From an uncultured Carboxylicivirga sp. (lineage in GTDB: Bacteria; Bacteroidota; Bacteroidia; Bacteroidales; Marinilabiliaceae), in NCBI GenBank assembly GCA_947503525.1, contig CANNEA010000002.1:124001-188000 (forward strand): a DNA stretch of 64,000 bases. Reading direction: 5' to 3'. Position numbers and translations under genes: made by a program. Shown in pieces: positions 19,340 to 28,456 of the stretch (within the stretch, counting starts at the first letter, position 1; each line of letters opens with the position of its first letter). A model generated the notes under the pieces. It ran no database searches and had not been told where the DNA came from. It saw nothing but the letters and a program-made list of their open reading frames with translations.

Positions 19340-19945
19340 ATGAAAGGTTTAACAGTCATATTAATCGCATTAATGCTCGTTAGTTGTATTGGTCTCGACT
19401 TGGATAAGATATCCGATGAACTGAGCTATTCACCTAACATATCCTTACCTGTAGGAAATCTTTTGGTGCATTACGATCGGGTGAATGATTTGCCTGTTCC
19501 TCCTCTTCCGGATCTGGTACCCATAACCTTTACAGTTAGAGACACCTTGTTTTTAAACATTAATGATGTTTATGGCGCAAGAGAAAGTATTTATTCTTTA
19601 GGCTTTCAATATGATAATACCAATAGATATCCGGCTGAAGTTAAAATGGAACTATATTACATTGATGCGTCGGGCACTAATAATTACTTAACGCCAACAG
19701 ATGGTATTCGATTGGAAGCTGCAGAAACCAACGGAGAAGGATTTGTTATTAAAGAAATTAAAAGCCTGATACCACCAGAGCCTTTAAGTGATGATCAAAT
19801 CGATGGCCTGTTTGAAACTGACAGGCTAATCATTGAATTAACAATTATAAACCTGGTGCTCACACCTAACATACGCGAAAATTTTAGCTATTATTCGGCA
19901 TATAGTGCTGTTGGCGTGCAAGCTCAATTATTAATTGAAGATTAG
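19340..19945 (+). CDS. Hypothetical lipoprotein paired with DUF5723 protein
   Basis: The 201-residue product has a short lipoprotein signal (MKGLTVILIALMLVSC, lipobox LVSC) and a beta-rich mature region with a Pro-rich loop (DLPVPPLPDLVPI). I do not recognise a family. The DUF5723 barrel gene begins 4 bases after its stop codon, so the two are translated from one mRNA. A surface or inner-leaflet lipoprotein acting with that barrel is a reasonable inference. Confidence 0.75.
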   Translation: MKGLTVILIALMLVSCIGLDLDKISDELSYSPNISLPVGNLLVHYDRVNDLPVPPLPDLVPITFTVRDTLFLNINDVYGARESIYSLGFQYDNTNRYPAEVKMELYYIDASGTNNYLTPTDGIRLEAAETNGEGFVIKEIKSLIPPEPLSDDQIDGLFETDRLIIELTIINLVLTPNIRENFSYYSAYSAVGVQAQLLIED

Positions 19946-19949
19946 TAAT

Positions 19950-21392
19950 ATGCTAAAAACTTACCCAAAGCTTTTCATATTGCTAATTCTCTTTGCCATA
20001 TCCTTGATAGGTAGGGCTCAACAAAATCTGACCTTATTCTTAATGCACGATTTGCCTCAGGCCAATTTTGTAAACCCGGCAGTAAGTGCGAAATGTCCGA
20101 AAGTTATTGGATTTCCCGGATTGGCATCAGTACATACCAATTATTCTAATACCGCTTTTACTTTACAGGAGTTACTAGCGAATAGTAATGACTCATTAAA
20201 ATTTAATCCTGGTCCGGCTATAGATCAAATGAACGGGCAGGAATTGGTGGCTGTTGAAACCCATTATACTCCCATTTATTTAGGTATTTGGATTAAATCA
20301 TCCTACCTCACTTTTTCCATATCGGAAAAGGTACTTAATTACAATACCATTAATAGCGACGCGGCTGAATTAGCCTGGTATGGCAATAAATCTTTCTTGG
20401 GAAAAGAAGCTTCCTTAAACGGCATTAGAGGCAATGCGAACCACTATCGCGAATATGCTCTAGGTCTGGCACGTCAAAGTAATGAACGCTTTCAATTTGG
20501 CATTAGGGCTAAGTTATTATTTGGAAAAGGTAATGTATATATGCCCCGAACTAGAGGAGGAATCAGAACTAACGAAAGAACTTTTGCTCTTGATACTGAT
20601 CTGGAAAGCGTGGTTCACTCATCTTTTCCTTTAGTTGTAACTACCGATGACGAAGGTTATGTATCTGATATTGCCATGCAGGAAGATGTTGATTGGATGG
20701 CCTATATGATGAATCGTCGTAATCTGGGACTTGGTTTCGACTTTGGTTTAATTTATGAGCTGGATGAAAAAACAACCTTATCAGCAAGTTTATTGGATAT
20801 GGGATTAATATCGTGGCGTAGAAATGTCAATACTTTTGAATCTGAAGGTTCATTTCAATATACCGGAACTGATAATACCACTGATTTCAATGATCCTGAT
20901 TATTTTAATAACCTCGGTGACAGCCTGAGACGCATGTTTACACCTAAGCCGTACTCTTCATCTTATATCTCAAGATTGGTACCTCAATTATATCTTGGTG
21001 CTACCAGAAAAATGACAGACCACATTAACACTGGCCTGGTACTAAGAAATGAAATTTACCGCAATAAGCTTCACCCCTCTTTAACCATCTCAGCTAACAC
21101 TTATAATTATAAGGTTTTGAATGCCTCCATTTCATACTCTGTTATTAACGGCAGCTATTCAAATATTGGTGCTGGTATTGGTGCGAAAATAGGTGCCATT
21201 CATATTCATGCGGTAAGTGATAACTTGCTTTCCTTTTCAAACCTCAGTAATGCCCGAAATATTAATCTAAGATTTGGTATTAGCATCATTCCTGCTTGTG
21301 ATCCAAAAGAGATTAAAAATGTATCAAATAAAAACGGCATTCATGCCTTGCCATGTTATTATGATCCGTATACAAAAAGAAAAAGAAATTAG
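19950..21392 (+). CDS. DUF5723 outer-membrane beta-barrel protein
   Basis: The protein has a signal peptide (MLKTYPKLFILLILFAISL, cleavage after GRAQ) followed by a beta-barrel of about 455 residues. The opening NLTLFLMHDLPQANFVNPA and the repeated strand/turn pattern match DUF5723, a family related to PorV/FadL-like barrels of Bacteroidota. Function unknown. A TTG five codons upstream is in frame, but the ATG at 19950 starts a proper signal peptide and lies just past the preceding stop, so I use it. The 3' end overlaps the convergent gene by 4 bases. Confidence 0.85.
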   Translation: MLKTYPKLFILLILFAISLIGRAQQNLTLFLMHDLPQANFVNPAVSAKCPKVIGFPGLASVHTNYSNTAFTLQELLANSNDSLKFNPGPAIDQMNGQELVAVETHYTPIYLGIWIKSSYLTFSISEKVLNYNTINSDAAELAWYGNKSFLGKEASLNGIRGNANHYREYALGLARQSNERFQFGIRAKLLFGKGNVYMPRTRGGIRTNERTFALDTDLESVVHSSFPLVVTTDDEGYVSDIAMQEDVDWMAYMMNRRNLGLGFDFGLIYELDEKTTLSASLLDMGLISWRRNVNTFESEGSFQYTGTDNTTDFNDPDYFNNLGDSLRRMFTPKPYSSSYISRLVPQLYLGATRKMTDHINTGLVLRNEIYRNKLHPSLTISANTYNYKVLNASISYSVINGSYSNIGAGIGAKIGAIHIHAVSDNLLSFSNLSNARNINLRFGISIIPACDPKEIKNVSNKNGIHALPCYYDPYTKRKRN

Positions 21393-22081
21393 TTTTCAAT
21401 CGTTAGTAAGGAGTAGTCTTGATTCATTATCTGAACTATTTCAACTAAATCCTCTTCATTGTTTAAGTCAAAATCCTTAAAGTCGATTTGCTTTTTTAAT
21501 TCATCTGTATTAATAGAGCTAATACCAAATATACTCTTCTTGTTTTTGATCTGAATTAGTTCAACATCGCCTAAAGCAATATAGTAAATTGGTTTTCTTA
21601 TTATAAAACTTGCAGGTTTAGCTTCGGTATATGGCTTTAGCTTTTTGCCCTCGACAAAATCAATAATATTTTGTTTATACAAACGAACATTTCCATTTGC
21701 AATAAGCTCAAGATATTTGGGAGATTTTTTATTTTGATTTCTAAATGTATTCCAATAGAAATGACGCCCATCTATAATAAACTCATTAAATAGATTCTCT
21801 GTTGGTATAACGATATAATCTGCTTCTTTTGCATATTCCATTTGATCTTCAAAAGCATTATATCTGAGATTTAAATCCCTAAATGATCTATCATCATTTA
21901 GAATAACGATGCCTTTATTTTCCTCGGACTCAATAAATGGCGAACCCTCAAAACTGTCATAAGCAATACCTTCTGTAGCAAATCGGGCCAGCTGATAATC
22001 ATTAATAAGTTGTCTCATTCCATCCTGAGCAAGCAAAGAGGAACTTACAAATACTAAAACTATTAAAAGTGCACTTTTCAT
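21389..22081 (-). CDS. Hypothetical secreted protein, tandem paralog 1
   Basis: A 230-residue protein with a signal peptide (MKSALLIVLVFVSSSLLAQ). The mature part contains GSPFIESEENKGIVILND, DLNLRYNAFEDQMEYAK and SPKYLELIANG, all closely matched in the neighbouring gene at 22257-22967, so the two arose by tandem duplication. I recognise no named domain. The recurring description of a value that is set and displayed (strand-rich, DLNLRYN plus QMEYAK) resembles uncharacterised Bacteroidota secreted proteins. It has no membrane helix or lipobox. Function unknown. Confidence 0.75.
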   Translation of the reverse strand: MKSALLIVLVFVSSSLLAQDGMRQLINDYQLARFATEGIAYDSFEGSPFIESEENKGIVILNDDRSFRDLNLRYNAFEDQMEYAKEADYIVIPTENLFNEFIIDGRHFYWNTFRNQNKKSPKYLELIANGNVRLYKQNIIDFVEGKKLKPYTEAKPASFIIRKPIYYIALGDVELIQIKNKKSIFGISSINTDELKKQIDFKDFDLNNEEDLVEIVQIMNQDYSLLTIEN

Positions 22082-22256
22082 AATTTAAAGTTTAAGGTTA
22101 AAAACGAAGCCAAAAAATCAGTAATCAATCCCTGACTACATAACATTCAATATAAGAAAAACACAAAAATGAAACAAGTTATTGCAAAATATTTATTATT
22201 AATCCCTTAATTCATCTAACATGAATAAAAATAAGCACACTCTACTTAACACTAAA

Positions 22257-22967
22257 TCATTCCTTAAACAAGGCACTTCCACTATCCTCGAGCAAGGTCA
22301 AATAATTATTTAGCTCGATAATGGAAGATTTGAGCTTTTCTTCATCTTTAATATCAACATTAAGCTGATCCAATTTAAGTTGATTGTTAGGATCTAAATT
22401 CAATTGGTTTAATGATCGCTCACTTTTCAATTTAACTAACTCACCACTTTCCATATATACATAATAGGCGGGACGTCGGGTTTGAAAACGAGCTGGTTCT
22501 TCTTGCCCATATGGTGTTAGTTTTTTTGCTTCCACAAGATCAATATTATAATCTTTTAATAGGGAAACTGAATCTGCTATAAGAAGCTCAAGGTATTTGG
22601 GGACGGCTCTTTCTTTAACCTTCAATACTTTAAAAACGAAATGATGCTTTCCGATAAAGAAATCGCTAAAATATTTCTCCTTAGGGAAAACATAATAGGA
22701 TCCATTTTTTGCATACTCCATTTGGCCAGTATACATATTATAGCGTAGGTTTAAATCAGTGAACTTCGATTTGTCGGACAATATGACCACGCCGTCATTT
22801 AATTCACTTTCAATAAAAGGAGAACCTTGAACATCAGCTCGGATTAGTCCTTCCGAAGCAATTCTTGCCATTTGTAACTCTCCAATTGGTGGAGCAATTC
22901 CTTGTTCAACTTGAGCGATAGTAAAACTAAAGTAAGATAGTGCAAGCAATAATAAGATAGATTTCAT
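22257..22967 (-). CDS. Hypothetical secreted protein, tandem paralog 2
   Basis: A 236-residue protein with a signal peptide (MKSILLLLALSYFSFTIAQ). It shares with its neighbour the blocks GSPFIESE, LNLRYN, QMEYAK, PKYLEL and a Lys-Leu-x-Pro-Tyr segment in the same order and spacing, with divergent N- and C-terminal ends. The 175-base gap between the two copies has no clear terminator, so they may be transcribed together. Family and function are unknown to me. Confidence 0.75.
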   Translation of the reverse strand: MKSILLLLALSYFSFTIAQVEQGIAPPIGELQMARIASEGLIRADVQGSPFIESELNDGVVILSDKSKFTDLNLRYNMYTGQMEYAKNGSYYVFPKEKYFSDFFIGKHHFVFKVLKVKERAVPKYLELLIADSVSLLKDYNIDLVEAKKLTPYGQEEPARFQTRRPAYYVYMESGELVKLKSERSLNQLNLDPNNQLKLDQLNVDIKDEEKLKSSIIELNNYLTLLEDSGSALFKE

Positions 22968-23103
22968 AATATTTGATATTGGTAAAGGAGTTAAACTATA
23001 AGCAATAATTATACCACAATATCAAACTAATAATTAAATAAATTGAAATTCCAAAGTGCTGTTTTTCTTAAGCTTAATAAGATATTTAGGAACTAAATTT
23101 AAA

Positions 23104-23370
23104 TCACTTCACCTCTTCATAGTCCACATACTCACCTTGATTATCCGATAAATTGGAGTTTCCTTTTCCCGTTTGATTCTTATTAATGGTTACTTTTCCT
23201 TCCTTCTGTTTGGCCTCTTCCCTGAAAGAACCAGCCGATCTTTGCTGTTGCTGCTGCATACGTTCAACTCCCTTTTTTAACAAAATAGGAAAAACGAATC
23301 GCCCAATTAGTTTAAAAAGGTAATAGAAAGTAAGAAGGAAAAATATGGTTTTAAGAAGACCTACAAGCAT
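23104..23370 (-). CDS. DUF4834 small membrane protein
   Basis: An 88-residue protein with one N-terminal membrane helix (LLKTIFFLLTFYYLFKLI), then a conserved segment FVFPILLKKGVERMQ and a polar, Gln-rich cytoplasmic tail ending in GEYVDYEEVK. This layout is that of DUF4834, restricted to Bacteroidota and of unknown role. The longer frame would begin at a TTG two codons upstream; the ATG at 23370 (MLVGLLK) is preferred. It precedes nothing on the same strand within 130 bases and follows the PAP2 gene. Confidence 0.85.
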   Translation of the reverse strand: MLVGLLKTIFFLLTFYYLFKLIGRFVFPILLKKGVERMQQQQQRSAGSFREEAKQKEGKVTINKNQTGKGNSNLSDNQGEYVDYEEVK

Positions 23371-23418
23371 AATCAATCGTTTTTACAAATATATGCTATT
23401 ACACAATCAATAACCATG

Positions 23419-24294
23419 CTAGAATTGCATTAACATCGAAACAGCTGCTCCTTTGCTCGTAAATGACGGAATTGCAGCTAATTTTCTTTTCTTCTTGTCA
23501 TTTTGTCGCTCGTGTTGCCAATATATCAGATTGGTAAAAGTAATTCCAAGAGCCGCCCCGACCGTCACATCATTAAACCAATGACGTCGATTCATCATTC
23601 GCATTGCCCCAACCGTTGTTGCCATTGTGTAACCCGCTAAAGAATACAAGGGATTAAGGTGTCCATATTCACGATGTAAAAAGGTGGCAGCTACAAAAGC
23701 CTGACTCGTATGACCCGAAGGAAATGAATGACCTCCTCGGTCGCCTGGCCTTGGATTATCCGTGGTATTTTTTAAAAAACGCACCACGGTTGCTGTTAAT
23801 AATTCAGCCTTAATCAGCAATTTAGTACTTGTCCACAAATTGTTTGCTCCTTTTACTCCACATGCCTTTAAACCATAACACATGGCTATGGGTCCCCATT
23901 GAAGGTAATCGTCAACCGGAGAATGAAATCCTTCAAACTGCTCCTGAATACTTTCATGAACTGCACGTTTACCCATCCATGCATTGGTATTGTTTGGATG
24001 ACCTGAATATAAGCCAACTCCAACTAATGCAGCCGGAATTATCATAGATCTTTTTAAGCGCTCTAGCCCCTTGAATTTAGCCTGATTAGTCAATTGATAA
24101 TTTAACTCCAGCTCTGGTTTATCCATCTGAACTGCTTCAAAATCAAACTTTAGTTCTTCAATTGATTTTTGATGTAAAAAAATTGTATCTCGCCTATAAT
24201 TACGTTGATTCAACTTCACGTCTTTCTGCTCCTGAGCTATACCACCTAATCCCAAAAAAAAGGACATAGCAATGCCAATAAGTACTCCCCTCAT
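23419..24294 (-). CDS. PAP2-family membrane-associated phosphatase
   Basis: A 291-residue protein with a signal peptide (to about residue 20, GIAQ) and the three PAP2 acid-phosphatase motifs: KNTTDNPRP (175-182, with K and RP), FPSGHTS (191-197) and MNRRHWFNDV (His238, Asp242). The catalytic residues are all present. PAP2 enzymes dephosphorylate lipid phosphates such as undecaprenyl or phosphatidyl phosphates. The presence of a signal peptide and only modest hydrophobicity between motifs suggest a periplasmic or outer-membrane-associated type. Substrate not determinable. Confidence 0.9.
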   Translation of the reverse strand: MRGVLIGIAMSFFLGLGGIAQEQKDVKLNQRNYRRDTIFLHQKSIEELKFDFEAVQMDKPELELNYQLTNQAKFKGLERLKRSMIIPAALVGVGLYSGHPNNTNAWMGKRAVHESIQEQFEGFHSPVDDYLQWGPIAMCYGLKACGVKGANNLWTSTKLLIKAELLTATVVRFLKNTTDNPRPGDRGGHSFPSGHTSQAFVAATFLHREYGHLNPLYSLAGYTMATTVGAMRMMNRRHWFNDVTVGAALGITFTNLIYWQHERQNDKKKRKLAAIPSFTSKGAAVSMLMQF

Positions 24295-24601
24295 TACTTT
24301 TACTTTTGTGCAGTTCCTCCATCAGAAACTACAATAAAACACACTCTTAAACTATTTAAATAAACGAATCCCCATTTAGAATACATCGTTTAACTGAGGG
24401 CAAGAAAAGAAAGTTTCAAGCAATTGAAATTAAATAAAAGTTAATGCATTAATAATCACATATGCAGCGACTTAGACAAGCCCATTAAATCAAGAGCCTA
24501 TTGACATATGCTAAATAGAAGAATTGAACAAGAATAGTATATAATCGAAAGCCCTGCATTTCTATCTGAAATACAGGGCTTTATTTGTTATTTGTGAAAC
24601 A
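24295..24601. other. Intergenic region with one hairpin
   Basis: About 307 bases between the S41 protease gene and the PAP2 gene, both on the minus strand. It holds the hairpin at 24548-24582 and otherwise no reading frame or recognised element. The PAP2 promoter should lie here. Confidence 0.4.
24548..24582 (-). terminator. Hairpin, probable terminator of the S41 protease unit
   Basis: A 15-base arm pair (aaagccctg..atttc / gaaat..cagggcttt) with one internal mismatch and a 5-base loop. It lies 20 bases past the protease stop codon. The downstream minus-strand T run is short. Confidence 0.7.
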
Positions 24602-26209
24602 CTATAGTTTTTGCGCTTCTTCCACTCCTTTCAAAAATACATCATCAATTTCGTGAATGATCGGATAAAACCCTTCTGAATCCAATACATTACGCGCCAC
24701 ATAAGCCTTTAATTCATGATTGATAAGTACTTTAGAAATTTCATACTGCTTTTTATCAAATGGAACTCCATTCTCTTTAGCATAGGCCAGAAAATCAATT
24801 AGAATATTTTGGTCATCAAGATATTTACTGATATCATGAGCGGTTCCCATCAAATCTAATGTCTGTCGATGATTATCGGAATATTGCAGGGCATAACGGT
24901 AAATAATCCCTTTACCCCTTAGTTTGATAAAATAGTTGGTGAGCATGCTTGTATCGCGTGGAACAAAAACATCCGGCATTACACCTCCGCCGCCATAAAC
25001 CGTCCGTCCGGATTTGGTTTTGTAGGCTAATGATTCGTCAAAATGAATACTATCCTGATTAAAGAATTCACCATTATCAAAACGATTGTACATTTCGTGG
25101 TAATAATCCTCAACTCCATTTTCATATGGCTTTTGGATACACCTTCCGCTTGGTGTGTAATAGCGAGCCACAGTTAATCTTAATGCCGATCCATCGGGTA
25201 AAGGGATCTGCTGTTGAACCAATCCTTTTCCGAAAGAACGTCGGCCCACTACTATTCCGCGGTCGTTATCCTGAATCGCTCCCGCAAAAATTTCACTTGC
25301 CGAAGCCGAAAACTCATCAATAAGTACAACCACTTTCGTATCCTGACATGTTCCGGCACCATTTGCAAAAACATCACGACGCGGTTGCGACTTACCTTCG
25401 GTATATACAATCAATTCTTTTGCAGCTAAGAACTCATTACATAAGGCAATGGCAATCTCTAACAGACCACCTGAATTACCTCTCATATCAATAATGACCT
25501 GCTGGCAATTATTAGCTTTCAGTTTAGCCAAAGAAGTCAAAAACTCCTGATAGGTTGTTTCAGCAAAACGATCAATCTTAATGTATCCCGTTTCATCATC
25601 CACCATATAACCAACGTCAACACTATACATTGGAATACTGCCTCTCGTAATGGTATAATCCATAACTTCTGCACTTGGTCGACGCACAACACCAACTTTT
25701 ACTTCAGTGCCCATTTCACCACGCAGCTTTTTCATTACATCAGTAGTACTGATTTCTATACCGGCAATTAGTGAATCATCAACCATCACAATCCTGTCTC
25801 CAGGTAAAAGGCCAACTTTTTCAGATGGACCACCGGAAATCACGCTAATAACCAAAACCGTATCTTCCTGCATACTGAACTGTACACCAATCCCACCAAA
25901 ATTACCTTGAAGCTCTTCATTTACTTTATTCAAATCTTTAGCCGGGATATACACCGTGTGCGGATCTAAATCTTTTAAAATATCAGGAATAATTTTTTCC
26001 TCAATAGCCTGTCTATCCACTGTATCAACATACTCCTCTTCAATCAAATCCATTAATGCTTCCAACTTATTGCTTTGTGGATATATCATTAGCGGATTGC
26101 CTTTACTACCCGAATGAGCTGGCATGAAATTGCGCCCGATAAAAATACCTAGCACAACCAATAAAGCAAACACAACCGGCATCAATATCTGATTTCTCGT
26201 ATTCTTCAT
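24602..26209 (-). CDS. S41-family C-terminal processing peptidase (CtpA-like)
   Basis: This 535-residue protease starts with one membrane anchor (about 9-28), placing the catalytic part in the periplasm. Next come a conserved LDPHTVYIPA region, a PDZ domain (about 90-180, GGIGVQFSM through VKVGVVRR) and the tail-specific protease core with GNSGG and the catalytic Ser/Lys pair in DEFSASASEIFAGA and RRSFGKGLVQQ. Family members cleave unstructured C-termini during envelope protein turnover or maturation. It is 10 bases downstream of the dCMP deaminase gene, a pairing typical of Bacteroidota. Confidence 0.95.
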   Translation of the reverse strand: MKNTRNQILMPVVFALLVVLGIFIGRNFMPAHSGSKGNPLMIYPQSNKLEALMDLIEEEYVDTVDRQAIEEKIIPDILKDLDPHTVYIPAKDLNKVNEELQGNFGGIGVQFSMQEDTVLVISVISGGPSEKVGLLPGDRIVMVDDSLIAGIEISTTDVMKKLRGEMGTEVKVGVVRRPSAEVMDYTITRGSIPMYSVDVGYMVDDETGYIKIDRFAETTYQEFLTSLAKLKANNCQQVIIDMRGNSGGLLEIAIALCNEFLAAKELIVYTEGKSQPRRDVFANGAGTCQDTKVVVLIDEFSASASEIFAGAIQDNDRGIVVGRRSFGKGLVQQQIPLPDGSALRLTVARYYTPSGRCIQKPYENGVEDYYHEMYNRFDNGEFFNQDSIHFDESLAYKTKSGRTVYGGGGVMPDVFVPRDTSMLTNYFIKLRGKGIIYRYALQYSDNHRQTLDLMGTAHDISKYLDDQNILIDFLAYAKENGVPFDKKQYEISKVLINHELKAYVARNVLDSEGFYPIIHEIDDVFLKGVEEAQKL

Positions 26210-26219
26210 TCTATTGTTA

Positions 26220-26666
26220 TTATATTTCTTCTTCTATATGAACTACTTCTATTTCTGCTCTTTCCAACAAGTTCAAGCCATCTATAGTGTGATACTTTTC
26301 GATATACACTACACGTTTTATCCCAGCTTGAATTATCAATTTGGCACATTCGATGCATGGAGATGCTGTCACGTATAAGGTTGCACCATCGGAGCTATTA
26401 TTCGATCTGGCTACTTTTGTAATTGCATTGGCTTCGGCATGCAAAACATATGATTTCGTCTTATTTTCAAGATCTTCACACTCATTCTCAAACCCAGAAG
26501 GCGTACCATTATAACCATCACTGATAATCATCTTATCCCTGACGATTAGTGCTCCAACTTGTCGCCTGATACAATAAGAATTCTGCGACCATATTCTGGC
26601 CATTGCCAAATATCTTTGATCGAGTAAAAACTGCTTAGTCCTTTTCTGAGATGTTTGTTTCTCCAT
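26220..26666 (-). CDS. dCMP deaminase
   Basis: This cytoplasmic zinc enzyme deaminates dCMP to dUMP for dTMP synthesis (ComEB family). The 148-residue product contains the zinc/catalytic motif His76-Ala-Glu78 (VLHAEANAI) and Cys104/Cys107 (ASPCIECAKLI), and the N-terminal substrate-loop segment DGYNGTPSGFEN. All catalytic residues are intact. It lies 10 bases upstream of the S41 protease gene and shares its operon. Its start is the first ATG, in the expected position for the family. Confidence 0.94.
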   Translation of the reverse strand: MEKQTSQKRTKQFLLDQRYLAMARIWSQNSYCIRRQVGALIVRDKMIISDGYNGTPSGFENECEDLENKTKSYVLHAEANAITKVARSNNSSDGATLYVTASPCIECAKLIIQAGIKRVVYIEKYHTIDGLNLLERAEIEVVHIEEEI

Positions 26667-26766
26667 AATAAATACTTGCTAAGCACAAATGTAACAAAAT
26701 ATGTTTCCTTGGCTTTCTTTGAGATTATATAAGCAACAATTAAAACCCTCCAGCTGTTTACCAATA

Positions 26767-28362
26767 TTATTTCATCAGCTTATAAACCGGATAAGGATAA
26801 TAGCGATTACCCCATTGCGCAACAATATAACGGTCAAAGAAATTCCACTTCAATAAACTATCGTCTGATTCGGCTTCGAGCAGATAGGCTGCTATATTAG
26901 CTAATGGCTGATCCATATGAATTATGATGGCACCTTTATTAAATGTTTTAGTCACAGTCGCCCATTTGCCTTTAAATTCATTAGTATAATGACCTTGATT
27001 AAGTCGTTTACCCGGTCCTATTTCCTCAAATTGATATTCTTCTACGCTAAGCTCTACATATTCAATAAGCTTTTCGTATTTAATTCCATGAAGCTCTAAT
27101 AATTCAACTACCTCATCAATTGGATTGGATAAAATATAGGCTTGGGGAAAGGCAATACTTTCTTCGGCATAGTAATCGGCTATGTAGGGTGCAGTAACCG
27201 TAATTTTTCGATCTGTCTTTTTATAACGTTTCCATCCATTTACGGTGTGAGTATATTCTGCTTCATAGGCCAAAATTGTAACTGGTTCAGGAGTGGGATG
27301 ACCTTTGTATTTTAAAGCGAAGGAATCTGTTGCTTGCTTATTGTTCATTCTGGCAATGGTACGTTGGTCCACTTCATCCAACATATTTTTAATCTCACGC
27401 ATATTGTCAACAGCATAATCCAAAATAGACCAAAGCAAATTATAACATCCAATTACACGGCTTTTGTAATCGGCATATACATAGTTTTCATTTAGAATGG
27501 CCAGGCGATTACGAACACCAATATAGTTAACCATATACCTTGGCTCAGCCGCATATGAAATCCAACCTTTTTGTGGCTCAAGACGATCAATAAACTCTCC
27601 ATAATAGCAATTCAATGTGTTGTAATGTCCACCCAATCGCTGATTAACCCATGGCATCATTTTGTCGCGCATGTAATTAATCAACTGCCTATCTCCATTC
27701 GGATTCATAATCCAGGTAAAGGTAATGGGCTCCTCATGAAAAGATCCGTTTGTAGTATGGCAGTCCACTGTGATAGAAGGATCCCATGTATTAAGCACGT
27801 TCTGAACAACTCCTCTCATTTCAGGCGATTCCAGCTTTAAGGCATCTCTGTTTAAATCAAGATTTTGTCCGTTATACCTTATTCCAACCACTTTTGGTCC
27901 ATTTTGATGAGTTCGATTCTGATCACTCATCTTTTCATTACCATCGGCATTTAAATTCGGCGTAATTAATACTATCGCATCTTTTAAGTAATTTGATTTA
28001 TCCGCCTTTACTATATCACGTGCCAACATTAACGATGCCTCTTTACCCTCAACTTCGCCGGCATGAATATTGGCCTGAACGTAGACCACAATTCGATCAT
28101 CTGTATTAAGCTCATCGAGCGAATTTATCATTGGCTTGGCAATTACCAGCAATTGAACCTCTCGACCTTCAACCGTTTCGGCAATATTTTCCAGACGTAT
28201 ATATTCCGATGATTCGTCCAATGCCTTGACGAAAGCTATAACTTCGTTATAATCTGATGTCCTAGTATAATCAGAAGATTCAGCAACTGTCAGCAATGCG
28301 TTTTGCGCTACTAAGAAATGTGTAAATACAACTAATAAAACAGATAAAATTCCCCTAAACAT
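26767..28362 (-). CDS. M14-family zinc carboxypeptidase
   Basis: A signal peptide (about 1-20, FLVAQ) exports this 531-residue metallopeptidase. Zinc ligands His100 and Glu103 are in NIHAGEVEGKEA and the third, His202, in DCHTTNGS, the arrangement of M14 peptidases. The region around 140-180 (NLNADGNE, NLDLNRDALKLESPE) adds the substrate-binding Asn/Arg pair. M14 enzymes remove C-terminal residues or cleave peptidoglycan peptides; which one cannot be told. The C-terminal 200 residues form an extra beta-rich domain seen in Bacteroidota homologs. Single-gene unit. Confidence 0.92.
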   Translation of the reverse strand: MFRGILSVLLVVFTHFLVAQNALLTVAESSDYTRTSDYNEVIAFVKALDESSEYIRLENIAETVEGREVQLLVIAKPMINSLDELNTDDRIVVYVQANIHAGEVEGKEASLMLARDIVKADKSNYLKDAIVLITPNLNADGNEKMSDQNRTHQNGPKVVGIRYNGQNLDLNRDALKLESPEMRGVVQNVLNTWDPSITVDCHTTNGSFHEEPITFTWIMNPNGDRQLINYMRDKMMPWVNQRLGGHYNTLNCYYGEFIDRLEPQKGWISYAAEPRYMVNYIGVRNRLAILNENYVYADYKSRVIGCYNLLWSILDYAVDNMREIKNMLDEVDQRTIARMNNKQATDSFALKYKGHPTPEPVTILAYEAEYTHTVNGWKRYKKTDRKITVTAPYIADYYAEESIAFPQAYILSNPIDEVVELLELHGIKYEKLIEYVELSVEEYQFEEIGPGKRLNQGHYTNEFKGKWATVTKTFNKGAIIIHMDQPLANIAAYLLEAESDDSLLKWNFFDRYIVAQWGNRYYPYPVYKLMK

Positions 28363-28409
28363 ATTATCTAATTTGAAATTCGAAAGGCTAAATATAGTTA
28401 ATTCAAACG

Positions 28410-28439
28410 TTGGTAGTATATTCAGTTCTACTACCTTTG
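28410..28439 (+). promoter_or_regulatory. Bacteroidota-type promoter of the EamA gene
   Basis: TTG at 28410-28412 and tacctttg at 28432-28439 match the -33 TTG and -7 TAnnTTTG boxes, with 19 bases between. The ATG at 28457 follows after 17 bases. This is the best promoter match in the window. Confidence 0.65.
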
Positions 28440-28456
28440 CCGAACAATTTTAAGCA

